Shown here: in pieces, positions 26,504 through 35,745 of the stretch
Numbering within the stretch: position 1 is the first letter of the stretch
How the letters are laid out: every line of letters begins with the position of its first letter
Source: Pantoea cypripedii
GTDB taxonomy: Bacteria > Pseudomonadota > Gammaproteobacteria > Enterobacterales > Enterobacteriaceae
Assembly: GCF_002095535.1 (NCBI RefSeq)
Contig: NZ_MLJI01000002.1
Coordinates: 815,786-879,785 of the forward strand
Reading direction: 5' to 3'
Length of the DNA stretch: 64,000 nt
Made by a program: the position numbers and the translations under genes
The notes under the pieces: model-generated
Told to the model about the DNA's origin: nothing
The model's input: only the letters and a program-made list of their open reading frames with translations
Database searches by the model: none

Positions 26504-27832
26504 ATGCCTGTTACATTTCATGACCTGACCGATGCTGATGTCTTACCCGATCATCTGTTTAAACGCACCGAGTCTGACCTGTCGTTTTTCATCGAGAAAG
26601 TAAAACCGATCATTGAGGCGGTGAGAACCGAAGGCGACCAGGCGCTGATTCGCTTTGCCCGCGAGTTTGACGGGGTGCAGCCAGAGACCTTTGCCATCAA
26701 AGCGGAAGAACAGGAATTTGAAGAGGCTTTCGCCAGAGTCGATGCGGATGTAATCGAATCGATTCGTTTCTCGGTGGAAAACGTGCGTGCCTTCCATGAA
26801 GCGCAAAAGCCGGAAGAAATGTGGTGGAAGGAGATGCGTCCGGGGGCATTTGCGGGCGATCGCCATGTGCCGATTGATGCGGTGGCCTGCTACGTCCCGC
26901 GCGGTAAAGGGTCATTCCCCAGCGTACTGATCATGACCACGGTTCCGGCGGTGGTGGCGGGTGTCCCTCTGCCGATCGTCATCACCCCGCCGGGACCGGA
27001 CGGCAAAGTCGATGATGCAACTTTGATTGCTGCACGCCTGGTGGGCATCAAAGATGTCTATAAATGTGGCGGTGCGCAGGGAGTGGCGGCAGTGGCTTAC
27101 GGCACGGCAACGGTGCCGAAATGCCTGAAAATCGTCGGCCCCGGCAGCCCGTGGGTGGTAGCGGCGAAACGTCAGTTATCGGGCCTGATCGATCCGGGCA
27201 TCCCGGCAGGGCCGAGCGAAAGCCTGATTCTGGCGGATGACTCGGTGAATGGAGCGCTGGCGGCGCTGGACCTGCTGATTGAGTCAGAACATGGCCCGGA
27301 TTCCTCGGCTTATCTGGTGACTTCCAGCCGTCGCGTGGCGGAAGAAGCCATTGCCGCGTTACCGGGTTACTGGGACAAAATTGGCGCGCAGCGCGCCGGG
27401 TTCTCGCAGCAGGTGCTGTGCGGCACCCACGGTGGCGTGGTGCTGACCAAAGATTTTGCTACCGCGATCGAGTTTGTGAACCAGTATGCCCCGGAGCACC
27501 TTGAGGTGCTGGCGCATGAACCGATGGATGTGATGATGAAGATCCGTAACGCCGGTGAAATCTTACTCGGCGAGCATTCGCCAATTGTGCTGGGTAACTT
27601 TGTGCTGGGTCCGAATGCCGTACTGCCGACCAACAGCGCTGCCAAAACCAATGGCCCGCTCTCGGTGTTTGATTATATGAAGCGGGTCTCCATCGCCTAT
27701 GTTACCAGCCGGGGTTATCAGGAACTGGCACCGAAAGCCAAACGCTTTGCTGAATACGAAGGCTTCCCCGGTCATGCGCTGGCCGTTTCTGATATCCGTC
27801 AGGCGCTGCTGAAGGGGAGCAAAAATGGATGA
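26504..27832 (+). CDS. HisD-family NAD-dependent dehydrogenase (possible sulfopropanediol dehydrogenase HpsN-like)
   Basis: 442 residues, histidinol dehydrogenase superfamily. Conserved features are CYVPRGKG, GPGSPWVVAAKRQLSG, the His in ESEHGPDSSAYLV, the catalytic Glu-His in YAPEHLEVL, and the terminal His in GFPGHALAV. It sits with a sulfonate/nitrate-type importer and two other dehydrogenases, not among his genes. HisD homologues in such settings oxidise 2,3-dihydroxypropanesulfonate (HpsN); another amino or sulfo alcohol is possible. It starts at ATG 26504 (AAGGAATCAAT upstream) rather than the in-frame TTG at 26486. It overlaps the kinase-like gene by 8 bases. Confidence 0.85.
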   Translation: MPVTFHDLTDADVLPDHLFKRTESDLSFFIEKVKPIIEAVRTEGDQALIRFAREFDGVQPETFAIKAEEQEFEEAFARVDADVIESIRFSVENVRAFHEAQKPEEMWWKEMRPGAFAGDRHVPIDAVACYVPRGKGSFPSVLIMTTVPAVVAGVPLPIVITPPGPDGKVDDATLIAARLVGIKDVYKCGGAQGVAAVAYGTATVPKCLKIVGPGSPWVVAAKRQLSGLIDPGIPAGPSESLILADDSVNGALAALDLLIESEHGPDSSAYLVTSSRRVAEEAIAALPGYWDKIGAQRAGFSQQVLCGTHGGVVLTKDFATAIEFVNQYAPEHLEVLAHEPMDVMMKIRNAGEILLGEHSPIVLGNFVLGPNAVLPTNSAAKTNGPLSVFDYMKRVSIAYVTSRGYQELAPKAKRFAEYEGFPGHALAVSDIRQALLKGSKNG

Positions 27833-29117
27833 AGCCCGCCCGCCGTTAGCGGCGGAAGCGCGCCGCCTGACGCAGCAAGGCCAATGGGATCAGGCGCGTG
27901 AAAAACTCAGTCAGTTGATCGCCGAGGTAACCGGGGTGAACACCGCCGCGCTTGAGATCAACCGGGACCAGTACAGCCTGAACTCGCTGAACGGCCGTGT
28001 CTCGCTGGTGGATGGCCGCACGCTGTTTTTCAAATATCACCATGAGGAAGGGGAAGAACAGACCATCCAGGAATACTACCGCGCCGAGCTGTTACGTGAT
28101 CACGGCTTTGAGGTCGATGTGCCTGCGTACGCCTGCGGTGAACCCGGACGACAAATCCTGTTGTATCCGCTGCGTGATGATCAGCGGCTGGCGGATGTCT
28201 GTCGCGAGATTGAGACCGCCGCGGCGTGGCAGCAGATCGAGCCGATTGTTGCGGCGCAGCGTCGTGCCGATCAGGCGATTATCGCCCATACGCTGCCGAC
28301 GCTGCGCATGGGCACCAGCGCAGAAGTGGAGGCTGAATCCATCCATCAGCTGTTCTGGAACCGGCTGGTGTCGCCTGGTCATGATGTCGGTCTGGGGGGA
28401 CGCGTCGCCAGCTTTTATGTCGATCAAACCTTCACCCTCGGGGAGATGCAACTGGACTGGGCAACCCTGAGTCGGCTGCACTGGCGGGTCAATGGGGTGG
28501 CGTATCAGCAAAGCCTGCGCGATCTGTTCTTAGCGGCGGGCCGCGTGCTGGCCCCTGCGGCGCTGTCCCGGCACGGCGTAGTGGTGGCACACGGGGATGC
28601 GCATAACGCCAACGTCTGGTACGAAACCCATCATCCGCAGCCGAAGCTGGTCAGTTTCGATCCGGCTTTCGCCGGGAGCAGCATTCCGGCGTTGCTGGCG
28701 GAGATCAAAGCGACGTTCCACAACATTTTTGCCCATCCCTGCTGGCTGTATGAACCGGCTGATGCGGCACAGCGTTACCAGGTCAGCGTGCGGCGTGATG
28801 GCGACACGCTGGAGGTGAATCATAACTGGGAGCTGTCGCCGCTACGTGCTGCGTTCCTGCAAAGCAAAGGGGAACTCTACTGGCAACCTTTGCTGGCAGA
28901 ACTGAAGCAGAAAGGCTGGCTGCCTGCCAACTGGCAACAGATTATGCGTCTGGCATTGTTCTGCTGCCCGACGCTGGTGATGAACCTGCGCGCGGGTTCC
29001 GCGAGTCATCATAATCCCACCAGCTCGGCGCTCGGTTTCTCCATTGCCATGATGCTGGGCTGCGGTGGCGATGACGACTTTAGCCAATGGCTGGATGGCC
29101 TTGTGACGGAGAACTGA
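27825..29117 (+). CDS. APH/choline-kinase-like phosphotransferase
   Basis: 430 residues. The kinase catalytic loop is VVVAHGDAHNANVWYE (HGDxHxxN) and the metal-binding Asp follows in VSFDPAF. The N-lobe Lys is likely in LFFKYHHEEGEEQ. It would phosphorylate a small hydroxylated or amino substrate; which one is not visible. A kinase in this operon suggests that the imported compound, or a product, is phosphorylated. It overlaps the dehydrogenase before it and ends 1 base before the zinc dehydrogenase. Confidence 0.75.
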   Translation: MDEARPPLAAEARRLTQQGQWDQAREKLSQLIAEVTGVNTAALEINRDQYSLNSLNGRVSLVDGRTLFFKYHHEEGEEQTIQEYYRAELLRDHGFEVDVPAYACGEPGRQILLYPLRDDQRLADVCREIETAAAWQQIEPIVAAQRRADQAIIAHTLPTLRMGTSAEVEAESIHQLFWNRLVSPGHDVGLGGRVASFYVDQTFTLGEMQLDWATLSRLHWRVNGVAYQQSLRDLFLAAGRVLAPAALSRHGVVVAHGDAHNANVWYETHHPQPKLVSFDPAFAGSSIPALLAEIKATFHNIFAHPCWLYEPADAAQRYQVSVRRDGDTLEVNHNWELSPLRAAFLQSKGELYWQPLLAELKQKGWLPANWQQIMRLALFCCPTLVMNLRAGSASHHNPTSSALGFSIAMMLGCGGDDDFSQWLDGLVTEN

Positions 29118-29118
29118 G

Positions 29119-30084
29119 ATGAAAGTAGTGCGTCTGCACGGTATCGAAGCAGTGACGGTGGAGCAGGCGGCACTGCCTGATTTACCCTCAGGCTGGGCCA
29201 GGGTTAAGGTGCATTCTGCCGGGATTTGCGGCTCCGATTTGCATAACTTCAAAACCGGTAAATGGTTTGCCAGCTTACCGGTGACGCCGGGTCATGAACT
29301 GTTTGGCATGATCAGCGAAATCAACGGTGAGGCAGACCCCTTCCGGGTGGGGATGCGCGTCGTGGCGGACTCGCGCGTCTGGTGTGGCGAGTGCGCATTC
29401 TGCCTGGCAGGGGAAAATAACCTTTGTGAGTCGTTAGGTTTTGTCGGTGAAGTGTTCGATGGTGGTTTCGCTGAGGAAGCTATCCTGCCATTACAAAGCC
29501 TGCTGGCGGTACCGGATGATGTGCCAGACGACATCGCCGTGCTGTGCGAACCTTTGGGTGTCGCCCTGCGGGTGGTTAACCAGTTAAATCCAGCGGAAGG
29601 GGACAGCGTATGTGTTGCCGGAGGCGGCACCATCGGTGGGCTGACGGCGTTGCTGCTCAGTCGGTTGAGAAACTGCCGGGTGCAACTGCTGGAGCCAAAT
29701 CTGCAGCGCTATCAGTTGATTTCCTCCGTGGTGACACTCGACCCGCCGGGCGTATATGCGCTGGCGGTTGAAGCCTCAGGCCATCCTGCGGCGCTTAATG
29801 CGCTGATTGGCGGCATCCGCTCCGGTGGACGTATTGCGCTGGTGGGCATCTTTCATCATACCGATGGCGTGGATCTCAACGCGCTGGTTGAACGCGAAAT
29901 CTCTCTGACCGGCTGTAGCGTCTTTCGCGATGAACAGCACGAAGCATTGCAGGTGATGGCCGCGCTGGCCGGGGATCTGCGCCGACTGGTGGCTCCGCCG
30001 ATTTCCCTTGATGAGGTACCGGAGACCTATCTTGCGCTGCTGGCGGGTAAATCAGACTATCTCAAAACGGTGATTAAGCTATGA
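29119..30084 (+). CDS. Zinc-dependent medium-chain alcohol dehydrogenase
   Basis: 321 residues. Catalytic zinc ligands lie in GICGSDLHNF and PGHELFG; the structural zinc loop is CGECAFCLAGENNLC. The nucleotide motif is AGGGTIGGL. It is about 20-25 residues shorter than usual: the segment after the first Rossmann strands (LEPNLQRYQLISSVVTLDPPG) lacks the expected helix and strand, so cofactor binding may be altered. Threonine/sorbitol dehydrogenase-like. Overlaps the SDR start by 4 bases. Confidence 0.85.
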   Translation: MKVVRLHGIEAVTVEQAALPDLPSGWARVKVHSAGICGSDLHNFKTGKWFASLPVTPGHELFGMISEINGEADPFRVGMRVVADSRVWCGECAFCLAGENNLCESLGFVGEVFDGGFAEEAILPLQSLLAVPDDVPDDIAVLCEPLGVALRVVNQLNPAEGDSVCVAGGGTIGGLTALLLSRLRNCRVQLLEPNLQRYQLISSVVTLDPPGVYALAVEASGHPAALNALIGGIRSGGRIALVGIFHHTDGVDLNALVEREISLTGCSVFRDEQHEALQVMAALAGDLRRLVAPPISLDEVPETYLALLAGKSDYLKTVIKL

Positions 30085-30842
30085 ATGTGTTATCCACCTT
30101 TTCCCTCGCAGGTAAACGCGCGCTGGTGACCGGGGCCACGCGCGGCATCGGTTTTGCCCTCGCCAGAGCGTTGTTACAGGCCGGGGCCAGCGTGATCATT
30201 ACCGGACGCCAGCAGAGCACCCTGACTCAGGCAGTGAGTTTATTGCGTGAGGAAAGTGACAATGTCACCGGGTTGTTGCTGGATGTCACCCAAACGCCGC
30301 AGATTGCGCAGGCGATCGCATCAATCGGCAACATCGATATCCTGGTCAATAACGCCGGTACGGAACAGGTTTGCCCATCGCTTGAAGCCGATGAAGCGCT
30401 GTGGGATACCATTGTTGGCACCAACCTGAAAGGGGCGTTTTTCTGCGCTCAGGCGGCGGCAAAAGGGATGGCTGCATCCGGCACCGGTGGGGTGATTATC
30501 AACCTTTGCTCGTTAACCAGCTGTGTGGGCGTACCGGGTGCGGCGGCCTATGGCAGCTCCAAATCCGGACTGGTGGGATTGACCCGCACCCTCAGTGCCG
30601 AGTGGGCAGGGCATAACATCCGCGTGAACGGCATCGGACCCGGCTATTTCGAAACCGATATGACGCAGGTGTTTTATCAGGATGAGCAATGGCGTAACGC
30701 CATGCAGCAAAAAATCCCCCTTGGCCGCTTAGGCGAACTGGATGACCTCGCCGGTAGCGTGGTGTTCCTCAGTTCCGATGCCGCTCGCTACATTACCGGG
30801 CAGATTCTGTACGTTGATGGCGGGTATCTTGCGGCGATTTAA
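30081..30842 (+). CDS. Short-chain dehydrogenase/reductase
   Basis: 253 residues, classical SDR: TGATRGIGFA, NNAGTE, catalytic YGSSK, and the ITGQILYVDGGYLA ending. Resembles gluconate 5-dehydrogenase/FabG-like enzymes. Last gene of the operon from 23835. Three dehydrogenases of different families suggest stepwise oxidation or epimerisation of a polyol-like substrate. Confidence 0.87.
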   Translation: MNVLSTFSLAGKRALVTGATRGIGFALARALLQAGASVIITGRQQSTLTQAVSLLREESDNVTGLLLDVTQTPQIAQAIASIGNIDILVNNAGTEQVCPSLEADEALWDTIVGTNLKGAFFCAQAAAKGMAASGTGGVIINLCSLTSCVGVPGAAAYGSSKSGLVGLTRTLSAEWAGHNIRVNGIGPGYFETDMTQVFYQDEQWRNAMQQKIPLGRLGELDDLAGSVVFLSSDAARYITGQILYVDGGYLAAI

Positions 30843-30935
30843 CGGGGGAGCGTGCAAAGGGCATAAGGATGTTATTATTCAGGCCAGACGTTGCAGGTAG
30901 CAACGGACACAGACCTTAATCCCTGGGGATGACTT

Positions 30936-31181
30936 ATGAACCACGAAGTACCACTGAAATTTTATGACATCGTTGAGGAGTATGCGACGGAAACAGCCAA
31001 GCCGGTAAGCGAGTCTGAACATGATGCGCTGGCGCGCTATTTTCAACTGCTGATCACCCGCTTAACCAATAACGAAGAAATCAGTGAAGAAGACCAAAGG
31101 GACATGGCCAGTGAAGCCGGCATCGACCCGCTGCGAATTGATGACATCGCTGAGTTTCTCAATCAATGGGGCAATGAATAA
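30936..31181 (+). CDS. ymjA: YmjA-like DUF2543 protein
   Basis: 81 residues, recognised by close resemblance to E. coli Ymj[39 protein letters not shown] and the ending [11 protein letters not shown]. Small acidic cytoplasmic protein of unknown function. An 8-base inverted repeat (GTCCGCTT at 31201, AAGCGGAC at 31224) follows it without a U tract. Confidence 0.85.
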   Translation: MNHEVPLKFYDIVEEYATETAKPVSESEHDALARYFQLLITRLTNNEEISEEDQRDMASEAGIDPLRIDDIAEFLNQWGNE

Positions 31182-31369
31182 CCCCGGTTGACACTGTCAT
31201 GTCCGCTTCTGGCTAACGGCCCTAAGCGGACGTAGTTCCTGGCCCGGTGCAACAGATAGAAATTGCCTTGCAAAAGATAACAACTGGCAATGAACTTCTG
31301 TTTTAACTCTGCGCCGGGAAATGTGATTTTAGATTGTAAGGTGATGCCAGGAATCCGCTAAGGTAAGAA

Positions 31370-32305
31370 ATGGAAAAACCATTTTTCCGCAAACATACTC
31401 TCGAATCTTCCGGTGATGCGTGTTCTGCAACCCTGTCATCTGCCTTGCTTTTTTTTCGCAGAAATCTGTTCTCTCTGGTTATCGGTACGGTGAGCTTTAT
31501 TTATTTTGTCGAAAGCCATCAACCTGACTTGTTTAAAGCAACGGCAAAACCGCTGCCACAGAGCCAGCAAATTACCGTCAGCGCCTCTACAGACGGCACT
31601 GTCGAGCAGATCCCTGTCACCCTCGGTGAGCATGTCACGTTAAAAACACCCCTCGTGCTGTTCTCTAACGAAAACCGACAGGCACTGGAAGGAACCCGGC
31701 TGGTCTGCGAGCAGTTAAAGCTCGAACAGAGTAGCCTGCTGCAGGACATTCAACATACCCAACAGCTTGCGCTTCAGCAGGCCAGCGACAACCGCTACCA
31801 GAAAGACATGCTTAACGGGCAACTGGAACAACTTCTGGAACAAATTAAAATTGAGTCATCGCAAATCAGCATGGCGCAAAATCTGGTTAACAAGTGGCGG
31901 CCTTTGCTGGCAAAGGGATACGTTTCAACCCTGCAGTTTGCGCAGGAACAGTCGATCGCGTGGGGCTATGAGAGTCAGTACCGATCTTTACTGCAACAAC
32001 AGTATGGAACCCGGCAGCAGCTCATCGAGTTGAATGACCAACAGCTCCAGTTACCGCTGGCGACAGCGGTTAAAATCAATGTACTGCGGCGGCAGCTGGC
32101 GCAGGTGGATGAAAGCCTCGAACAAAATGAAAATACGCCAGAACGGGTGGTTTATACGCTTTCCGCCGGTACGGTAAAATCGGTGTTCGCTAAAGCGGGC
32201 GATACCATAACGACCGGGCAACCACTGCTGACCATCGAACCGGATAATCAACCGGGCATTGCCACAAACATTCCACATCACAAGGTTTCAGCGCATAAAG
32301 TGTAA
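31370..32305 (+). pseudogene. Truncated HlyD/CvaA-type membrane fusion protein
   Basis: 311 residues, against about 400 for the accessory proteins of peptide/bacteriocin exporters. One membrane segment lies at about 30-48 (LFSLVIGTVSFIYFV). It is followed by the first half of the lipoyl domain (SASTDGTVEQIPVTLGEHV), a long Gln-rich coiled coil (about 105-250) and the second half (SAGTVKSVFAKAGDTITTGQPLLTI). The chain then stops after a short tail (DNQPGIATNIPHHKVSAHKV), so the beta-barrel and membrane-proximal parts are missing. No ABC exporter or bacteriocin gene is nearby. It may be a remnant, or a shortened functional protein, as the frame is intact. Ribosome site AAGGTAAG. Confidence 0.65.
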
Positions 32306-32590
32306 TGTCACATCCGGCCTGAAACTGACGGACATACAGCCATCCGGGTGTTTAAGGGGTTAAAATAAAAAAATATAAACATTGCTATATTCATTTCGCT
32401 ATGTCTTAATGACGCCCTCGGTTTGGAATACAGACCTTATGAAAGCAGTTTTAGTAAAGCAGTTCTCAGTTCAAGTGTTATCCAAAGATACCCTTCTTCA
32501 TGAGCCTCCTCCTAAGTGCCAAATAAGTAACTCTCCCATTGCAGGCCATTACTGCCGCTTTTCGTGGCTCATAAAATTAAGGAAGTATCT
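32306..32590 (+). promoter_or_regulatory. Long AT-rich leader region of the CspA-like gene
   Basis: 285 bases without a convincing gene. An AT-rich stretch near 32360-32400 could hold the promoter, leaving a leader of up to about 190 bases before 32591. Long structured leaders are typical of cold-inducible csp genes. I could not identify a cold-shock box with certainty. Confidence 0.35.
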
Positions 32591-32803
32591 ATGTCTAACA
32601 AAATGACTGGTTTAGTAAAATGGTTTAACTCAGATAAAGGTTTTGGCTTTATCACTCCTGACGATGGCAGCAAAGATGTATTTGTTCATTTCTCTGCTAT
32701 CCAGAGTGACAGCTACAAAACTCTTGATGAAGGACAGAAAGTTTCCTTCACCATCGAAAGTGGCGCTAAAGGCCCTGCGGCTGGCAACGTCACCGCGCTG
32801 TAA
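32591..32803 (+). CDS. cspA: Cold-shock protein, CspA-like
   Basis: 70 residues, nearly identical by memory to E. coli Csp[21 protein letters not shown] with RNP1, [10 protein letters not shown] with RNP2, and [20 protein letters not shown] single-stranded RNA/DNA-binding chaperone of the OB fold. Start ATG follows GGAAG. The symbol marks the family; paralogues (cspB, cspG) cannot be excluded. Confidence 0.9.
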   Translation: MSNKMTGLVKWFNSDKGFGFITPDDGSKDVFVHFSAIQSDSYKTLDEGQKVSFTIESGAKGPAAGNVTAL

Positions 32804-32883
32804 GCCGCGCTAATTATCAGTGATGTTTACAACCGCGATGAAGGCAATAGCCTGAGCAGCTAAGCTCTACTGATAATAAAATG

Positions 32884-32907
32884 AACCCGCCTGGTGCGGG
32901 TTTTTTA
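32884..32907 (+). terminator. Rho-independent terminator after cspA
   Basis: AACCCGC and GCGGGTT form a stem around CTGGT, followed by a run of six T. It lies about 80 bases after the stop codon. Confidence 0.85.
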
Positions 32908-33077
32908 TTGCATAAATTTCAGACCATGGCCTGGCTTTCCTGTCTGGATGCGGGATGCTCACTCGCACAGTCGAAATTTATCGTCCAGACTTAAACCAAA
33001 GGCGTAGTTTATGCAGGCATTGTGCTTTACACTGCGCGCTGCAAAAACTGAGTAGATAAACAATCAAGTAGGCGGTA

Positions 33078-33563
33078 ATGGCGATGAAAGGCACGATCAC
33101 GACCTGGTTTCAGGATAAAGGTTTTGGATTTATCAAAGATGAAAACGGTGACAATCGCTATTTTCATGTGATTAAGGTCGCCAACCCTGATTTGATTAAG
33201 AAAAATGCAGCGGTGACTTTTGAGCCGACCACCAATAACAAGGGCTTGTCAGCCTATGCGGTGAAAGTCGTACCGGAAAGCAAATACATCTTTATTGCCG
33301 GTGAACGCATTAAGCTCACGTCGATCAAGTCTTACCTGGTTTACAGTGAAGAAGTGCCTGCCGATACCCGCATCGATAAGGAAAATGCGTTGTTGTCTGT
33401 GGGGTTACTGATGAACAGTATCCGACCGAAAGCCGCTGCTGAACCCGCTGAAATGCGCTCACAGAAAAAACTGGCGATCACCACATTCCAGGGCACGACG
33501 TTAATCTTTTCGGAAGATGAGATTGACGTGGAAGCCACGGTAAAAATGCTCAAACTGAAATAA
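33078..33563 (+). CDS. Cold-shock-domain protein with a unique C-terminal half
   Basis: 161 residues. Residues 1-65 form a diverged cold-shock domain: KGTITTWFQDKGFGFIKDENG keeps RNP1 (KGFGFI) and RYFHVIKV takes the place of RNP2. Residues 70-161 do not resemble a known family to me (IFIAGERIKLTSIKSYLVY, then TTFQGTTLIFSEDEID). The GERIKLTSIKSY and EDEIDVEATVKMLK segments look like a small alpha/beta fold. A role as nucleic-acid binding protein is inferred. Its own promoter is likely in 32908-33077. Confidence 0.75.
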   Translation: MAMKGTITTWFQDKGFGFIKDENGDNRYFHVIKVANPDLIKKNAAVTFEPTTNNKGLSAYAVKVVPESKYIFIAGERIKLTSIKSYLVYSEEVPADTRIDKENALLSVGLLMNSIRPKAAAEPAEMRSQKKLAITTFQGTTLIFSEDEIDVEATVKMLKLK

Positions 33564-33731
33564 TTCCCACCGCCCCTGCGCCGGAGTCCTGCGTTATTTA
33601 TCCGCGTGATTTCGGCCTGAATATGTCGCTCTATCATTCTTATCCTCATCGTTACGGGATGAAACAGATGACGACAGCTATTTATTTTGCGTAAGGTTAA
33701 TTGCGATTCTTAAGACGAAGAGGGGTTAATC

Positions 33732-34472
33732 ATGGGCAGATTTCAGGGAAAACGCGTACTCATCACCGGCGGTACCAGCGGCATGGGGTTTGCCGGTGCG
33801 CAGCGCATCGTCAACGAGGGTGGTCAGGTCGCGATAACCGGGCTTAATCAAGAACGACTGGATCGCGCTCGCAGCCTGCTACCGGAGTCATCACTGATCA
33901 TCCAAAGCGATGCGGCCAGCGAAGAGGACATCAGCGAGCTGCAGCAAGCTATCTGCCGCTGGGGATCGCTTGACGGGTTATGGCTTAATGCCGGTTTCGC
34001 AGAAGTCGGATCTCCGGAATCGGTAACCGCTGATGCGTTCAACCGCATGATGAATGCTAACGTCCGTGGCCCGATGCTCCAGCTTGCTGCCCTTTCCGGT
34101 TCACTTAATCCGGGAGCCTCTGTTCTGGTGACGTCGTCTTCTTCTGTTTATGAAGGTGCGGCAATGACGAGCCTGTATGCCGCAACCAAAGGCGCAGTTG
34201 TCGCTATGGTGAAAAGCTGGGCCTCTGCGCTGGCCGCGCGCCGCATCCGCGCCAACACGCTGGTACCGGGACCGATTGAAACTAACTTCAGGCATTTCAT
34301 GCCGGAGGAGTCCCGCCAGCAATTTGAGGATTTTGTGGTAAGCCAGGTCCCTCTCGGCAGGGCAGGAACCGCGGAAGAAGCCGCCGCCGTTGCGCTCTTT
34401 CTGCTTTCCGATGATGCCTCGTACGTCACCGGCAGCCAGTACGCCGTTGATGGCGGCTTAGTTCATTACTGA
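33732..34472 (+). CDS. Short-chain dehydrogenase/reductase
   Basis: 246 residues with TGGTSGMGFA, LNAG, catalytic YAATK and YVTGSQYAVDGG. A single-gene unit preceded by AGGGGTT. The substrate is not readable. It converges on the DUF4865 gene with only 26 bases between them. Confidence 0.85.
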   Translation: MGRFQGKRVLITGGTSGMGFAGAQRIVNEGGQVAITGLNQERLDRARSLLPESSLIIQSDAASEEDISELQQAICRWGSLDGLWLNAGFAEVGSPESVTADAFNRMMNANVRGPMLQLAALSGSLNPGASVLVTSSSSVYEGAAMTSLYAATKGAVVAMVKSWASALAARRIRANTLVPGPIETNFRHFMPEESRQQFEDFVVSQVPLGRAGTAEEAAAVALFLLSDDASYVTGSQYAVDGGLVHY

Positions 34473-34498
34473 AGCGTTTTTAGTTCAACCGACGACTA

Positions 34499-35002
34499 TC
34501 ACCACGCCTCGCTTGCCATATAACCAATGCGGTAATTTTCCCTGGCCGGGTGCGGTGCATCGCCAAAATTGGCCTGCAATAGCTGCCAGCGGCTGATATC
34601 CCAGGCGCTAAGATGTCCGTCGAGAGGCAATATGGAAAGGTCGCTGTGTGCGGGAATGTTCTGTTTGGTAATTGATAGCCAGCTGGCGCTTCTTATCTCA
34701 TCAATACAGGGGAGATGTAGCGCCAGCCAGGTCTCAATCTGCGGCCAGCCAAAATCCTGCGTTAGCTTTTTAAAGGCAGGACTCTGTAAAAACATTGTCA
34801 TCGCGTTGGCATTCTTCCAGACATAGAGCGGGGCATAGCGGTTTTCAATGCTATATCCTTCACCGCATTTGGCAACGAGCCAGGCTTTAAACAACAAACC
34901 AGGAAAGCCGTTTAACTTTGCCCCATTCTCCTCAATGCGCTTCTCAATGATGGTCATGTCGTAATTAGCGGGCAAGGTAAAACGATATTGCATCACAATC
35001 AT
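34499..35002 (-). CDS. DUF4865 family protein
   Basis: 167 residues. MQYRFTLPANYDMTIIEKRI, FPGLLFKAWLVA and the NRYAPLYVWKN stretch are typical of DUF4865, possibly a ferredoxin-like (monooxygenase-type) fold. Function unknown. Last gene of a three-gene unit with the tautomerase and CMD-family genes, overlapping the former by 4 bases. Confidence 0.75.
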   Translation of the reverse strand: MIVMQYRFTLPANYDMTIIEKRIEENGAKLNGFPGLLFKAWLVAKCGEGYSIENRYAPLYVWKNANAMTMFLQSPAFKKLTQDFGWPQIETWLALHLPCIDEIRSASWLSITKQNIPAHSDLSILPLDGHLSAWDISRWQLLQANFGDAPHPARENYRIGYMASEAW

Positions 35003-35388
35003 AATTCCTCCTCAGAGAGTAACCGCCCATTACTGAAACTCCATTCATCGGCGGTATTAAATTGAATAATCACCATCACGTCATCCGGGCGAATATTCAG
35101 CGCCGTGTTGAGTCGATCGCATAATGTGCGACAGAGATTCTTCTTCTGCTCGAAAGAGCGGGGCCTGCCTGCGGTGATATGGAACTGAATAAAATTATCG
35201 CTGCGCCCGGCGCTTTTATAGTGATGGTCAAACACACGCAGACCGGTAGCTGGCGTTTCGAAAACCTGAAAGCGATCGTGGGGAGGGACGGCAAATTCTT
35301 TCTCAAGGCTTTGTTGCAGAATGTCGGAAATTTGCACAATTTGCTCGTCGCTATAACCCGGACGCAGAATGATACGGGTGAAAGGCAT
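34999..35388 (-). CDS. Tautomerase-superfamily protein
   Basis: 129 residues. The mature protein would begin with Pro (MPFTRIILRPGYS), the catalytic base of 4-oxalocrotonate tautomerase-like enzymes. IQFHITAGRPRSFEQKK and DDVMVIIQFNTADEWSFSNG are typical of the longer members. Probably an enol-keto tautomerase of unknown substrate. Confidence 0.8.
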   Translation of the reverse strand: MPFTRIILRPGYSDEQIVQISDILQQSLEKEFAVPPHDRFQVFETPATGLRVFDHHYKSAGRSDNFIQFHITAGRPRSFEQKKNLCRTLCDRLNTALNIRPDDVMVIIQFNTADEWSFSNGRLLSEEEL

Positions 35389-35696
35389 CAGTGTTTATCC
35401 TCTTCCAGGCATTCGAGGGCGGAAACCGCCGCAGGCCAGCCTGCGTAAAATGCCAGGTGCGTGAAGGCTTCCACAATTTCATCACGGGTCAGGCCATTTT
35501 GTTGCGCGAAGCGAATATGCCATGGCAACTGCTGGACACGGCCAAGAGCCGTCAGGGCTGCAAGCGTAATTAAGCTACGTTCGCGCGGGGAAAGAGTTTC
35601 ACGTTGCCAGATATCATTGAAAAGTAACTCCTGACTCAATTCGGCCAACTTCGGCGCAACACGGGCCAGGGTTTCGCGATCAAGGGACTTCGTCAT
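35388..35696 (-). CDS. Carboxymuconolactone decarboxylase family protein
   Basis: 102 residues. ERSLITLAALTALGRVQQLPWHIRFAQQNGLTRDEI is the CMD core, with His in LPWH; it has no CxxC pair, so it is not of the AhpD peroxidase type. First gene of the CMD-tautomerase-DUF4865 unit, divergent from a LysR gene. Probably a catabolic or detoxification activity; actual substrate unknown. Confidence 0.82.
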   Translation of the reverse strand: MTKSLDRETLARVAPKLAELSQELLFNDIWQRETLSPRERSLITLAALTALGRVQQLPWHIRFAQQNGLTRDEIVEAFTHLAFYAGWPAAVSALECLEEDKH

Positions 35697-35745
35697 CGTT
35701 GTTACTCCATATTGACAGTGAAGCCATTCTGGCGCGATATTTTAA

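Noticed and set aside
31201..31231. GTCCGCTT/AAGCGGAC inverted repeat as a terminator of ymjA
   Set aside because: The stem is real but no U run follows, so I left it as a note only.
32382..32606. 74-residue frame upstream of cspA
   Set aside because: It ends inside cspA in another frame, has no ribosome site and lies in the likely leader of the csp gene.
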